This document shows, in pieces, positions 9,989 to 22,742 of a DNA stretch of 64,000 nucleotides. Origin of the DNA: Rhipidocladum racemiflorum (Eukaryota > Streptophyta > Magnoliopsida > Poales > Poaceae); NCBI GenBank assembly GCA_036346355.1, contig CM070572.1, positions 9,555,001 through 9,619,000 on the forward strand, in the 5' to 3' direction. The position numbers and the translations under genes are program-made. The notes beneath the pieces are model-generated. The model was not told where the DNA came from. It worked only from the letters and a program-made list of their open reading frames with translations, and searched no databases. How positions within the stretch are numbered: the first letter of the stretch is position 1; every line of letters starts with the position of its first letter.

Positions 9989-12177
9989 TGTGACACTACA
10001 GAAGGTCAAAACATTATAAAATGTGAAATCGGAGGTTGAAACTATACGCTATGAGTTTTAATCGCGTTTTCGTGCCGATTTCAGGAGTTTGGGACTTTCT
10101 GGGGCTAGTTGGGCCTTAGGGGGGACCCCTCGTGGGCCAAAAGTGGGGCTCTCTGGCCCATGAGGGGAGAGGGGGGCAGCAAGGGGCCTTTGGTGTGCCC
10201 CCCCATGCTGCCCTAGCAGCCCTCCCACTTCTCCCCCTTGGTAGCCGCCACCCCCCTCTCTTCCTTGGTGCGCCCCTATCTCCTTCCCCCTTGCGCCCCT
10301 CCCCTCCCCTCTCCTCTCCACCATCCTTGCTACCCTAAGGGAGCTCTCCACCACGCCACCCCGCTGTTCCATCCATCGGAAGGCCCCGCGACGAGGAAAT
10401 CCGGCGATTCCGGCGCGAGGAGGACGATCGGGGAGCCCGGGAGGAAGGATTTCGGCGTTCGTCGTTCGTCGGGAAGAGGTATGGTATGGGTGATCCTTGG
10501 GGACGGTCTAGGTACTGTTCTAGAGGTTGATTTCACGTTTTTAGATCAAGTGGTGGTGCTGTGATTGGGTAGATTAGATGAAATCTAGAGTTTGCCACGT
10601 TCTCTGCTTCGGGCAGATTGTGCAGTCGACCTAGGGTTTTAGTTTTCGCGACCTTAGAGTCAGAATTTGGTCGTCCGCCTATTGAGAAAGTTGTAGATAA
10701 CTTCAATACCTTTCAGTTGACATAAAGAACGTCCAATTCCGCCCAGATGTTTGAAAGTTATGCTCGATTTATCGAACGCGTTCAAATCTGTGACGTAGCT
10801 GGGACAGAACGTAGAGTTTTGTAGATTAGACAACTTTAGAGTCCGAATCAGCTTTTCCATATACTTAGAAAAAGTTAGGAAATTTCCTAAGCTACGCGAG
10901 GATGTACTCATTTAATCGATTCGGAGTTATGCTCGATCTAAAGTTATGATAGTTTGAAGTCTGCTATCCCGGGGGGGACAGATTCTCTGTTTTTTTTGTT
11001 TTCGGGAGTAGTTTGCGATATTGGGGTAGATGGGCAATGGCGTACTGTTTTGTGGGCACGTTTTGATTGTGTGGCATCTATGTGCAGGTGGTATGACCCC
11101 GGGAGTGCCCTCCTCATTCCGCCAATCCGTCGCCCAAGGTTAAGGCAAGTGTATTGGGATGGGTAGCATGTGGTTTATTTGCTTGTCTTGACTAGATGCA
11201 ATTGTTTCCATGTTATGCTATCTTGCCATGCTTAGTATTTGCCAATGATATGATAAAAAGGGTATGTTAAGATGCTATGCAATGGTTTATGGTTAATGAT
11301 TATGGCATATGTTGCATACATGGCATGAAACTTGGCCCGGTCGGTGAGAACGTCATAACTATTCCGGTAAGGTCGGTGAGAAAGTTATGACTAATCCGGA
11401 GCGCCATGGATGTAAGACCTACCTCGTGATTCCACCCACGCGGTGAGTGGAAGCGAGGAGTAGGCACCCTCCATCTACGGGATGGAAGGGGGACGTGGGT
11501 GCACACCGACGGGTGTGCACTCGGCAATACCGATATTTGCGTCGAGGAGACATGTGCATTGCATTGCATACATGATGATGATGATGAAATGATTTCAATG
11601 AGGTTGAGATATGAATATGATGTTGCATATGAAGTATGACTTAATCATGATGTTAAGTTTGTTATGTGGTGATGATAATATTGAATTGTTCTGTATGACC
11701 CATTGCAATATACTTGCTAAGTGATGAACTCACGCTTGTGATTTATGTTGTTTTAGGTACCATGACACCGGCATGTGGGAAGGGGCAATAGCTACACATC
11801 TTCACGTAGTTCCAGTCACATTTACCAATTTGAGTCATGATCATAATAAGTGCCATGAACTTGGTGTATGGAATAGTTTAGTGTGCTTGTGATCCTGATT
11901 TGCTTAGCTATAGATGATGGAGTGGTTGGATTCGGTTTTATTGGTTTACGTTGATGCTTTATCCATTTTATATTGCTACTTTAGATGTCTTATGTTATGA
12001 TATATCTTGCCATGATATTGCTATTGCTTCAATTCATGTTAAAACAAAGGAGATGCTGCCGAAATTTCGATTTTAGCATTTGTGCCTTTGCTGTAATTTA
12101 TCTTTATTTATGATATTTAGGTGTTGTTTAGTCTATGTTTGGTAGCATTCGGGCATACTAGATGCTGGGGTGTTACA
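9989..12177 (+). mobile_element. LTR-like repeat, copy B (possible solo LTR)
   Basis: The part from 10,621 matches copy A (151-1746). The element ends GCTGGGGTGTTACA at 12,177. A possible start is TGTGACACTACAG at 9,989, which would give TG...CA ends and imperfect 5-bp flanks (TATTG and CATTG). It is non-coding; the stretch 10,130-10,470 is GC-rich and gives long but meaningless frames on both strands. The upper boundary is less certain than the lower one. Confidence 0.55.
11708..11740 (+). promoter_or_regulatory. Conserved LTR hairpin module, copy B
   Basis: ATACTTGCTAAGTGATGAACTCACGC region, the same module as at 1287-1319 with one change (GAGT to AAGT) that weakens the stem. It sits in the same relative position in this repeat copy. 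Confidence 0.45.
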
Positions 12178-13439
12178 CATTGATGATTATGCAATGATCA
12201 TAAAGAGGAAAGTATGACACCAAGCTACTTGATTTCAGGTTATGCTCTACTATGACACATCCAATTTCATATTTCATCAACCTTTCTAGCAAGAACAAAG
12301 AAGGTTATGCCAAATTTTTTTTGCATGATTTCAACAAGAGCGACACTTAGCATAATTTCAAAACTAGAAGAAAAGCCATACCATGGATCACATGGATAAC
12401 CTAGAGTTCGACCTAGTCAACACTTTAGGAAGCTACAAGTGCATAAATGAACCCTTTTGCTCAATCATTTTATTTTATTTTTTAAATACAAATTTAAAAA
12501 ATTAACTCACACAATGTGGTTTAAAGAGCTTGTCCTAGCGAAGGACATCCTTGACTAGGTGCCATCGACAAGGACATCCTAGGCTTCACTTTCTTCCATA
12601 CACAATGAGGTTTAGGGAGTTTATCTTAATGAAACACATCCTTGACTAGGAGCCATCGACAAACGTTTTTTGGGCTTCACTCACTTCCTCATTTTTTATT
12701 TTATTTGCATTTTCCAATTTTGATTAACTCATGCCATAAGCGACCGTCTCAAGTATGACACTTAAAAGAATGGTCTTGGTCATACACAATACAATCCAAG
12801 TTCATCCCAAATACAATGGGAAGCAGTCTCATGAATGTATAGCGTTGAAATCAATTTTAGCACACAAGTCAATTCTTGATCTTTTCAGCACCTAGATTCA
12901 TGAGAAAAAGAGGATTCTATTATGAAACAAACTAGCTACGCCCATGTTGCTCTAGGGACTATAGTAGAGATCCAAAATTTCACAAAATATGGCATAAGCA
13001 CCTAGTGAGAAATTATAGCAAGTAAAAGCTACAAGTTTCATCAAGTTTTCATTAAGGCCCAAATTTTAGTTTTAGCAAGTTTAGCATGATGAAACAATAT
13101 GAACTTATGCATAACTAAGATAGCAATGATCCTTAGAAAAGTAGCAAGTTGCATAACATGAATGTGAATTCAATTGCATAATAGACAAACAGAAAGTAGA
13201 AAATAAAGTTTATATGCAATGCATGATGTAAAAACTTCTAGGAACTCCCCCTCAATAAGTGAATCAATTGTAAGTTTAGTTCTGGTTCAAGTTGTGTTAT
13301 GGCGGAATTAATTGCAAAGAGAACTCCAAATGAACTCGACTGAAACTAGAAACATAGAATGAGAAGAGGAAGCCAAGAAAGTGAAAACTCGGTGATCTAA
13401 GAGCATAGAAAAGATGGTAGAGGACACCATAGCTTAGAA
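12178..13439. other. Non-coding, repeat-like sequence
   Basis: AT-rich sequence with no gene supported. It may continue the element that repeat copy B interrupted, because the style of 9,900-9,980 resumes (GGAACTCCCCCTCAATAAGT near 13,241). It contains an approximately 91-bp tandem duplication, listed separately. Confidence 0.35.
12510..12691 (+). repeat. Tandem duplication, about 91 bp x 2
   Basis: Two diverged units start at CACAATGTGGTTT (12,510) and CACAATGAGGTTT (12,601). Both contain CATCCTTGACTAGG, GCCATCGACAA and GGCTTCACT in the same order. It lies in non-coding sequence. Confidence 0.75.
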
Positions 13440-15564
13440 TGTAACATCCCAATTTTTGACCATAATCGACTAAGGTAGTTGCAAAAATTTATTTAGAATT
13501 AGTAAATAAAATGATGACTTATCTTGATTTTTAGGTATAAAAATTTCTATGTCAAACCCAAGAAGCCAAAAGCTAATCCGCTATAGATGTATCAACTTCT
13601 ATTTTCTAGAGACAATCTAGTAACTTCTCCAGCGTTAGTAAATTAAAGACACAAATTTTATTTAGTTTTAGGTATAAAGTTTCACTTCTGAAAACCTAGT
13701 ACAAAAAAATCTCTTCTTCCACTGTTTAATTTCCTACCAACCTTGTCCTCCATGTCCCCCTATTTCTTCGCTCCTTTCGACCATTGTTCCAGATGCCAAG
13801 AACACAGACTCCCTATAAAATTATCTCCTCGAAAACACCTCCAAAAGTAAAGAATCATCCAACACATGTCATACCATCGCAAACCTCATCGCATGAGCAT
13901 TCAATTTCCGCGATCAAACATTGCATGCAAGATCATTTGAGTGACTTTGCAATAAAAGGAGGAACAATAGCAGTAGTGCTAGTAGTCAGCCATTCCCTCA
14001 CTGCCTTCCATCTCTCACTACTTCTTGTTTGGATGTAAGCTGGTCGAGGGTAGTCCGGTAAGCCCTCATGTAATCAAGATGGGAAAAAACTGGGTATAAA
14101 GAATTAATCAACAAAACTCTGAGGGACACTAGATCAATACCCTAGAAAGGTTTTTGATGGATCAAATCAAGATGAATCTCAAAGAACAAAAACCAATCTA
14201 GAATTAGAACAAGCATGCAAACAAGAACCAAAACAGAAAATACTGTAGCAATGTGGTTACTGTAGCACGCAAGGGTATAAAGAATTGATCTTTATTTCTT
14301 TTGTCTAAAGTACTCCCATCAAAAGAGTACAAACCCTAAAACAAAAGCTCTAAGCTTTCAATGCGCTCAGCTCTGTTTGATGCCCTTCAACAGGAGACAA
14401 CCCCTCCTATTTAAAGGAGCAAATCACAGAGAGTCCTGGATACAATTCCTACTCCTAGAAGGATTCCCACTCCTAATCCTAGAAGGAGTATGTATCCAAC
14501 ATAACTCCACTCGGCCTAACCTGGCCAAGTACAACACTTGCACGCGTATGGCAATCCTACCATACTCACGTGACTAACACTTTGCACGCGCATGGCCACC
14601 TGCCATACTCACGTGACTAACCATTCTTCATGTGCACCATTCTCTTAGCCCGAACGTCCCGCATGACATCCTTGACCACCAAGACCTCAGTTCCTCCTGA
14701 ACCTAGTCCCGAACCTCAGTTCCTCCATGAACCTAGTTTTGGTCCCGTCATCAACCACGTTCGCCCTCGAGCAATATCTGCACATGAACAAACCACAAAA
14801 CAAACCCGAGCACAAGTCCACGACTTGACTCAAAGTCAATCCATGCAACTACTCACACGAGCATTGCATAAAGTCCACTTCAAAACAAGCATCATGAAAT
14901 TCTCACCAATTTCATAATCTCAAGGTCAAACCAAAAACTCAATTTCAAGTTTGCTCAAAACCCTAACTGAGCAAAGATCATTCATGACAGACAAAAAAAA
15001 TCAAATCCCGCAAAATCCCATTCACGCCGGACCAAAAATTCGGTCCGGCATACATGCGCCACGCTCGGTTTCAAGTCAGCTCGAAAACGTTCAAAACCTC
15101 ATTCACGGCGGACCAAACGAAATTTGGTCCGGCGTAAATAGAAAACTTACTGTTTTTTTTTTAAGATCGAGTCCGGCTAAAAAACGTTTGAAGAACACGT
15201 TCACGGTGGACCAAATTTTTGGTCCGGCGTACATGCAAGAACGACGCTCCAAAAATGCGTTCACGACAGATCACAAATTTGGTCCGGCGTGTATGAAAAA
15301 AATTGATCCGGCGCAGATGCAGATTTCACAGCTCAAAAATTTGGTCACCACGGACTAAGAAAGACTTGTTCCGGCGCAAAAGCAAAACTTACTGTTTTTG
15401 AGAGTTTGGTCCGGCACAAAGGAGAACTTCACTATTTCTTGTCAAATTGTCGGACTCATGCACAGAACACATTTTGCAAATCCAATTCTAAGTCAGTTCT
15501 AAGCCAATTTTTCAGCACATGATTTCACAGTACCTAGCAGATCTGAAAAAGAATGGTGGAGCTA
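13440..15564. mobile_element. Non-coding LTR-like segment(s) with GGTCCGGCG palindromes
   Basis: It begins TGTAACATCCCAATTTTTG, a start typical of grass Ty3/gypsy LTRs. From about 15,010 to 15,420 inverted units of the form CGGACCAAA...TTTGGTCCGGCG recur at least four times. A TTTAAATA-like box (minus sense) near 14,409-14,416 and the lack of genes suggest an LTR promoter region. The far end and any target duplication were not found, so more than one element may be present. Confidence 0.4.
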
Positions 15565-16453
15565 AGCCATCAAGTTCAATTATTTATATTATAGATGTAT
15601 TTATTGCCGATTCTCTTAATAACTCTTGGGTATTTTATACCGGATTGGTTGCTCATATTTGCAATTTGATGTAGGGGTTAATAAGGAGTAGGAGCATTGC
15701 AAGAGGCGAGGTTGATCTCCGCGTTGGGAATAAACCAAGGGTTATTGCATTGGCTATCAGGACCTTGCCACTACATTTTCCTTCATGATTTATTATGAAA
15801 TTAAATAATTGTTATTATGTTCCAGCAATAATTAGAAACATTATTTTTGCCTCATGTTTCTTTGCAGAAGGTTATAAATTCAATATTGTGGACAATGGTT
15901 ATTCTATAATTTTGAATAAGATATTTTATGACTATGCACCCATTGTGAATGGGTTTTTTATTTTAAATCTTGATGATGCACCTATCTATAATATTGATGC
16001 TAAGAGGCTTCGGCCAAAAGATTTGAATCCCACTTACTTTTAGCATTTTTTTCTTGGGTCACATTAGTCAAAAATGCATGATGAAGCTCCACAGGGATGG
16101 TCTTCTAAAATCATTTGATTTTGAATCATTTGAAACATGTGAGTCCCGTCTACTTGGTAAGATGACCAAGACACCTTTCACTAGGTATTGTCAGAGGGCA
16201 TCTGATTTATTGGAACTCGTACATAATGATGTATGTGGACCAATGAGCATGATAACTCGAGGTGGTTTTCATTACTTCATTACTTTTACCGATGACTATA
16301 GTAGATACAGTTATGTCTACTTAATGAGGCACAAGTCAGAAACTTTTGAAAAGTTCAAGGAATTCCAGAATGAAGTACAAAATGAACGTGGCAAGAAAAT
16401 TAAGTTTATATGATTTGATCATGGAGGCGAATATTTGAGTGGTGAGTTTAATA
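15565..16453 (+). pseudogene. Second copia remnant: protease, pre-integrase and integrase
   Basis: 15,620-15,770 keeps a degraded protease and following segment (LVAHICNLM, ARGEVDLRVGN). 15,795-16,043 is open and encodes the pre-integrase region (MKLNNCYYVPAIIRNIIF). 16,054-16,413 encodes the zinc-binding and core region: GHISQKCMMKLHRDGLL, then ELVHNDVCGPMSM with the first catalytic Asp, then DDYSRYSYVYLM. Past a stop, FDHGGEYLSGEF holds the second Asp region. The sequence is then cut by a different repeat starting TGTTGGGATACGG at 16,454. Confidence 0.8.
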
Positions 16454-17246
16454 TGTTGGGATACGGGTAGGCTACGCGAGCAACAATAAAAAATTTATAT
16501 CGCGAACACCCAAGATCACATGCAAGTAGGGGATCATGAATCGTTACCCTTAACGCATCGATGCAGCGAAAACAATATATATATATATATAATATATTTG
16601 AAGCCTCTTTTCTACTCCCGGGAGTAATTACTCCTATCTTTGAAATACCACCCAAACGAACTTGAAATACTCCTTTATCACTTTGGATACACTCATATAC
16701 TAATTATAAGATATTCCAATGAGATCCACATGAAAAAATTGCAAGGGAGTACATAGTTTTTAGTCTATTTTGCAAATACCTTCATATACGCACATAAAAA
16801 GGAGTATGTCTAAAAAGTGTACATACCACCTCTAAAAAAATGTAAATACCACCTAGATGGTCTTATATACTTACTAGTAAAGTGCCAGTGCGTTGCAACG
16901 GATCCCAAAGAGATAATGACACCACAAATTCTAAACTCTTAAAAACAAAAAAAACGAGAATTTAAAACTTGACCTATCACTTATTTGAGATCCGTTACTG
17001 AAGAATCACTGAACAAGGGAATACAATGAAATGCAAATAAGCCTAGACAAACAGTAAATAGCTACATAATTCCTCACCTACTGGGCCTTGAGCCCCTACT
17101 ATTCTGGCCCAAAAACGACCTGGCAGACTTACCATCACCACCAACTCATTCTTATAATAGTTAAGATATATTACACGTGCATACCCTCCGTTGCGCGAGA
17201 TACTCCCTATGTTGTGAGATACGACATAGGGAGTAATTACTCCATT

Positions 17247-17250
<4 letters not shown>

Positions 17251-17300
<50 letters not shown>
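17251..17300. repeat. (AT)25 microsatellite
   Basis: An uninterrupted 50-bp run of AT dinucleotides. Confidence 0.97.
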
Positions 17301-17303
<3 letters not shown>

Positions 17304-17768
17304 GGGTTTCAGGCAAGAGAAGTTGTCAACGCCCTATTTTTTGTGAGGTAAGTTGTCGATATTTTTACTGTACTCAATTCTAGGATATCCAGAGTAATAT
17401 GGATTGTCTCCGTTATTATGTATGCAGATATCTATATTTCAAATCTGTTTTTGCGAATCATATATCTATATTTTAAATATGCAATAGATACTTCAGCGAC
17501 GAAAGGCATTTTCTTGTGAAAACTTTGAAGTTGTTCGTGCCATTTCAGTGAATCAAGATTTGATTTGATTTTTTTTTTGGAAGAGTTGCTCTTCGGTACA
17601 AAATTTGGCAAAAAAAAATGATTATATAGCATAGCTAGATCATGATTTACGTGGAACGTCAACATTTTCATTTTTTTTTTGTCAAGCCGTGATTTCGTCT
17701 AAATCTTCATTTTAGAATGAAGTGAATTGCTTTCATCTTTCCTTTAATTTCTCATAGTTGATGCTTCA

Positions 17769-17771
<3 letters not shown>

Positions 17772-17806
<35 letters not shown>
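17772..17806 (+). repeat. Poly(A) tract, about 35 bp
   Basis: A run of A bases following AAGC. It could be the tail of a retroposed sequence, but no LINE or SINE body was recognised upstream. Confidence 0.9.
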
Positions 17807-17810
<4 letters not shown>

Positions 17811-18026
17811 ATTAACAGAATTATCTATGGTGTTGCCTACATGTTTGCTAAATGGCTGACCTTTTCACTTTGGGTGGTTTATTACACAAATGAATTTGAT
17901 TATTAAACTTATAGTTAATATCTGACATTCATTGTGTTTGCTCGTATTATTGTGCATCGTATTTTTTTCCCTACGTGGATTTTACGTGCACTAGTTTTTT
18001 AGAGGAACTGCACACTAGGTAGTTAC

Positions 18027-18262
18027 TGTTATGATATAGATAGAATCTATGTCCTAGTATAGAAGGATTATATCTATTGGTGTACGAATTCGAATTAATC
18101 TTTAGGGGTTTTCTCCTATATAAAAGGTATTGTCTTGTACAGAAAAATCATCTAATAAATAGAGAGTTTCCCCCTTCATATCATGTATGCTTATACTTCT
18201 GTTCGTATGATTGCATTGGTGTGCTGCCGATTGGCGTGGGTGAACGACTACGTTTCATAACA
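18027..18262 (+). mobile_element. copia left LTR (236 bp)
   Basis: It begins TGTTATGATATAGATAGAAT and ends CGTTTCATAACA. The same LTR family, more alike to each other, occurs at 52,139-52,309 and 59,093-59,329. It is followed at once by CGTTATTAGCACG, the primer-binding-type sequence common after copia LTRs of this group. The internal region lies to the right; no right LTR was found before the receptor gene. Confidence 0.75.
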
Positions 18263-19143
18263 CGTTATTAGCACGAAGTGCTACAAGGCTAAAGCCAGCG
18301 TTTGTCATTTTATATTCTTTGCAAATAAATCAATCTTGTTTTCTTGATACTAACCACAGATTGATCTATGTTTGTTTTGCATACTACTCGTATGAGAGAT
18401 CGATTCCATCAAACAATGATGGAATGCATGCCTGGATGAATGCATGACGTTTCTACCGGGGCCAATCGTGATCGGCTGCCTGCATAGATCTACATGGCAT
18501 CGAGCTCACCCTGCGTCACGCGATCTACACTATACCAAGCCCTACATGCGTAATCACGTATGAACAGTAACAAAATTTGGTAGATTGTTTTCACTATTTT
18601 ATAGATTAACAGTCGATCTAATCTGTTGTTGAAAAACAATGTTATCGTTCATTCAATAAAAAAAAAAGAATTTCGGCCCGACAGCCTGAAGCCGATGTTG
18701 CCGCCACTGCGGTTAGCCCTGGCCGCGCGCACGGCCACATCGGCCGCGCCCTGGGCTGAGCCACCAGTCGCCTCTGCGCCCTTAGCCCTGTTGCCTGCCT
18801 GACCCTAAACTAGGCACCAGCGCACGCGCCGCCTCGGCCTCGCCCGGCAGCGCCACCTCGGCCTTGCCTCGGACCGCAGCCGCGCACCTCTTCCCGGCTG
18901 CTCGGTCATGTGGTTGCTCTAGTTGAGCCGTCGCCCCGGCCGATCGATCCCGAGCCGCACCGGCACCCGATGGAGCTCGCACACTCACTTGTGCAGGCGG
19001 CGCTCACCCCGCCCCGTCTGCTCGCACTCGACCACCGCTCATAGCTGGCCTCGGCCTCTGTGCGCCACGTCGGCCTGAAGCCGTGCACGAAACGCCACCC
19101 AATGCCGGCCACGCCTCCCGCCGACCCAAAGCCGCCGCACCGG
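18263..19143 (+). mobile_element. copia leader region, left part
   Basis: Sequence between the LTR and gag of the element starting at 18,027. From 18,670 it becomes very GC-rich (many CGGCC and GCCGCC), and this character resumes after the inserted solo LTR at 22,743. No gene was recognised in it. Confidence 0.5.
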
Positions 19144-22100
19144 TGTGAGACCCCGGATCAGCTATCCAGAATCTCCTGTGTATTTCCGTACTAGTCCCAG
19201 ATCAGTAGCTAGTACACACAGTCACAGTGATACATCATTGCCGAACATAACGAAACTTGTAATATAAATATTCAAGTATGGGCCACATGGCCACTTATTA
19301 CAATACTCGGTCCAACGACCGGACACACAAAACAGCGGAAGCAAAAAGAAAGCAACGAGCGAACGCCACAACGCCACAGGCGACGACTAGGAACGCAACT
19401 AGTCCTCCTGGCAATCCTCCTCGAAGAACTCCTCTTCTTCCTCAGCATCTTGATAAATCTCTGATGATTACAATGTTGGTGTAGCACGTGAGTACAAAAG
19501 TACTCAGCAAGTCGGGAATTATGATCATGAGGGGCTTTCCAAAGGAAGCTTAATAGGGTTTATTTGCATAAAGCCACATTTGATTAAATCATACTTAAGT
19601 AATAAATTTCACAAAGCATATTTTACAACTCTTTTGTAATGATTGAATTATTTATTATTGTAGTGAGGTTCTATCCACCATCACTAACATAAAGGCTCTA
19701 TCCGCCAACAGTTTAAAGGATCAAAGTTAATCATGTGACTCCATCCGTCAAAGGTAAACAGGTTCTATCCACCTGGTTGGCTCTTTCCGCCAAACAACAT
19801 TCGAGAGTTCTAACCACTCCCGAACCCCAAAACAAAACACTTTTCGGGTTTAAAAACAAAATCAAAGTCTACCAATATGAAAGCATTCCTTGCTTTGCCT
19901 TTGACCGTAGGCACGGCTATTCGAATAGTTTATACTCTGCAGAGGTGTACAACTTTACCCACAAGACAAGATAGACCCTTGTTGCCATGCAATTAACACA
20001 CTTCCTTAGGTGTGCCTACAGGATATCTTGACAAGGCCGTTACAATGTATCTACCTAGCTAGACCCACCACGAGGTTTCACCGCCATTGTTAGGGTTCCC
20101 TCCACCCAAGATCTGAAGCCCCTCTTGCGCCGTGTGAGCAAAACAACAACCACAACAATGCCTCCGTCCTGGCTCTCACACAACAACCGAGTGGTGAGTC
20201 TAAACTAGGCTTCTACAAATTAGTGAGCCAGGTCGTACCATTATAGACATGTGGTAGTACGGTTATGCTTAAAATGGCAATCATAAGCGTCGGTCCTTAT
20301 ATGACTTGGGGCGGTACTTGCACAAAAGGATCAAGGCTTGATCCGCTTCCACCCGACATTCCATGCCGCCCAAGTCAAAATCATTTTCCTTTTCTTTTAT
20401 TTTAGAAAACAGGACCAAAACCATAATAATAACTTTCAAATCACGTTTAATAACAATCTTTTTGAATAATCCCACCCATGGGTTGTTTTATCGGAAAAGG
20501 TCCTAAGCAATTCTACCGCATTACATAGCAACGGATACCAAATAAACATAGGCATGGTATAAACAATGATCTAGGGTTACAATGGATATGATTAACAATG
20601 TCATGGAGGAATTAACAAGTTCGGAATAACTAGCTCTTATATTTGACATATTTAATTAAACATAGCCATGCAACTTTATAAACAATTTTAAATCATTTTG
20701 TAAACATGGGAGCAAAGTGCATCAAGGAGACTTGCCTTCAGTTCTTGGCGGCGGTGTCGAACTCGGGAGGCTCGGCGAAATCGGCGATCGCGGCGGGATC
20801 GTCGACTACACGCAAAACGAGGCAACAAATAAATAACGGAAAATAAATAAAATCCAAAAATTATAAAATTAGTACTGGCAGGAAGGTCTTGATTTTAGAT
20901 GAATTTAGAAATTTGAATGAGGTCAAACGGAGTTCGGATGAGGAAGTTATGAGCTTCAAGTTTGAATTTCGAATAAATCGAAAACCCGAGAATATTCTCG
21001 AATATGCTTCTCTGATTTGACTGGTCAAAGTTGGACTTAGCTTTGACTAGGCTTGCTTCTATGGCATGTGGGGCCAATGTGTCATACTCCTAAGCTTCTT
21101 CCCCAAGGCTCCTTGCCATGGCAGAAAACAGAGGAGCAAAGCTCCTCCATGGAACCGGCTAGGGAGGCATGGCGAGCGACGGCGACGGCCGTGGCGGCGG
21201 CGGCGGAGGATACCGCCGATGGCGGCGAGACAGCGGCCGGCCGGGCGGCGCGGCGCATGGGCGCCAGGCTCGGCCGGGCGCTGCCAGACGTCTGGCGGCA
21301 GCGAGGCTGGGAGCCTTAGCGCGCACGGAGGCCGGCAGCGGTGGCCTCGGCGGGTGCGAAGGCAGCGAAACGGCGGGCGGCGAAGCCGAACCGTGGCGGC
21401 AGCAGAGGCGCCGGCGAGCGGCGATGGGGATCGCGGCCGGCGGGACAGCCCAGCGGCAGCCGGCCGGCCGAGAGAGCCGGCGGCAGCGGCGCGCCGGCGA
21501 GCTTCAGAGTGGAACCAAGAACAGAGAGCACCGCTTTTGCCTAAAAACTCAAATTTTCTCCAAATTTTGAACATGACCACCACAACTAATGGTAGAATCA
21601 TGCAAAGGACATCCTAAAGCACTTAGGGATGGAAGGAATCGAACCAATTCTCACCGGAGAAGACGACTGACGACGAACGCCGGCTCGGCCGAAACGAAGA
21701 AAATGCGAAATTCGTCGAGGAAACTTGATGAACCCTGAAATCGACGGATGAATTAGAAACTAGACCTCCCCACGAACACAAAGAAACAAACGGTGAGAAG
21801 AATGGACCACCGAGGAGGGAGATATGAAGAAAATGCGACGAACACGAAGAACGGCGGGAGTTCGTCGGTTTTTCTTGATCCTCCGGATGAACGGCAACAA
21901 GAGGCAAAGGGAGGATGATATCTCCGGAACAAGGACTCTTATACGAAGACAATGGAAGTGGAATCGCTCGCTTTGATGAAGAAACGGCCAAATTATGGCC
22001 TTAAACGTGATTTCGCTTCCATGCAAACCGCGGCCGTTTCGCTGTGATTTAGGAAGAATAAATGCCGGGAATGGAATCCCCTCGCCGAAATCTTTCCAAC

Positions 22101-22737
22101 GGACCCGGCCTTGATGGATTTGGAGCTGTAATGGAGGAGTTAGAGTACTTGGAAGGGAAGGGAAGCCATGAAAGGAAGCTTTGAGCTCTCCCTGTTCGTG
22201 TCCAACCAGAGCTAGAAGATGAGCACTGTTCACGTGCCATGTGGCGGCTCGTGGTTGGTCGGCTTATACGTGAAAGTTCCGCCCTAGAGAAAAATGAGGA
22301 AAAATGGCCTAAAAATTCCGGAAAAATTCCTAGAGCCATTTTGGAATATTTGGGACGCAATGGAAGTGGTTTGGTTGAATTTGGATGATTTTTGGGGAAT
22401 TGGATATTCGGGCGCGGATCGCAGGCATTAAACAAAAGCCGCGCGAGATAAAATAGGAACGGAAGTCCAAAAATCCGGGGACTGATTCCTAAAATCATTT
22501 CGGAATATTTGGAACATTTTAGAAGTGGTTTGGGGATTTTTGGAGCATTTTTGGATTCGGGTGAATTTTTGCAAGCGACGGATCGAAAAATCCAATTTCT
22601 CGCCTCGAGGGAATTAATTCCCGATTTCGAAGGGGAATGGATGCCAGGTTAATATAAACACCAATGAAACTCCGAATTTTGATTTAGCTTTATTTTAATT
22701 AGGTTTTTCTCCAGAAAGCCAAAACGAGGATGTTACA
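19144..22737 (-). mobile_element. 3.59-kb solo LTR with ACCGG target duplication
   Basis: Bounded by TGTGAGACCCCGG on the left and GATGTTACA on the right, so TG...CA ends. It is flanked on both sides by ACCGG (19,139-19,143 and 22,738-22,742). Read on the minus strand it begins TGTAACATCC and ends CCGGGGTCTCACA, like the other gypsy-type LTRs here. There is no coding domain; the long frames at 21,059-21,617 on both strands come from a GC-rich patch. It is inserted into the leader of the copia element that starts at 18,027. Confidence 0.8.
19489..19513 (-). promoter_or_regulatory. Conserved LTR hairpin module
   Basis: GTGAGTACAAAAGTACTCAG followed by CAAGTCG. It has a perfect 6-bp stem (GAGTAC/GTACTC) with an AAAA loop. 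It is the clearest example of the module shared with 1287, 11,708, 35,481 and 58,015. Confidence 0.55.
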
Positions 22738-22742
22738 ACCGG

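Larger units (their letters stand above)
16454..18026. mobile_element. Repeat-derived, non-coding stretch
   Basis: It starts TGTTGGGATACGGGTAGGC exactly where the copia integrase frame is cut, so it is probably the left end of an inserted LTR. GGAGTAATTACTCC occurs at about 16,620 and 17,230. The TAAAGTGCCAGTGCGTTGCA stretch at 16,877 is a sequence I associate with dispersed grass repeats. No gene was found. It includes an (AT)n tract and a poly(A) tract, listed separately. Confidence 0.35.

Noticed and set aside
10058..10564. Pro/Arg/Gly-rich frames on both strands
   Set aside because: GC-rich part of LTR-like repeat copy B; no homology signal and no start context.
151..12177. The two repeat copies as LTRs of one 12-kb element
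   Set aside because: The DNA between them holds a host zinc-finger gene on the other strand and unrelated decayed elements, copy A is truncated on the left, and no shared target duplication was found.
17251..17300. AT run as a replication origin or scaffold attachment site
   Set aside because: A simple (AT)n microsatellite is enough to explain it.
21059..21617. Long open frames on both strands (up to 183 codons)
   Set aside because: They lie in a GC-rich patch of the 3.59-kb solo LTR, overlap in several frames, and show only Arg/Gly/Ala-rich composition with no domain.
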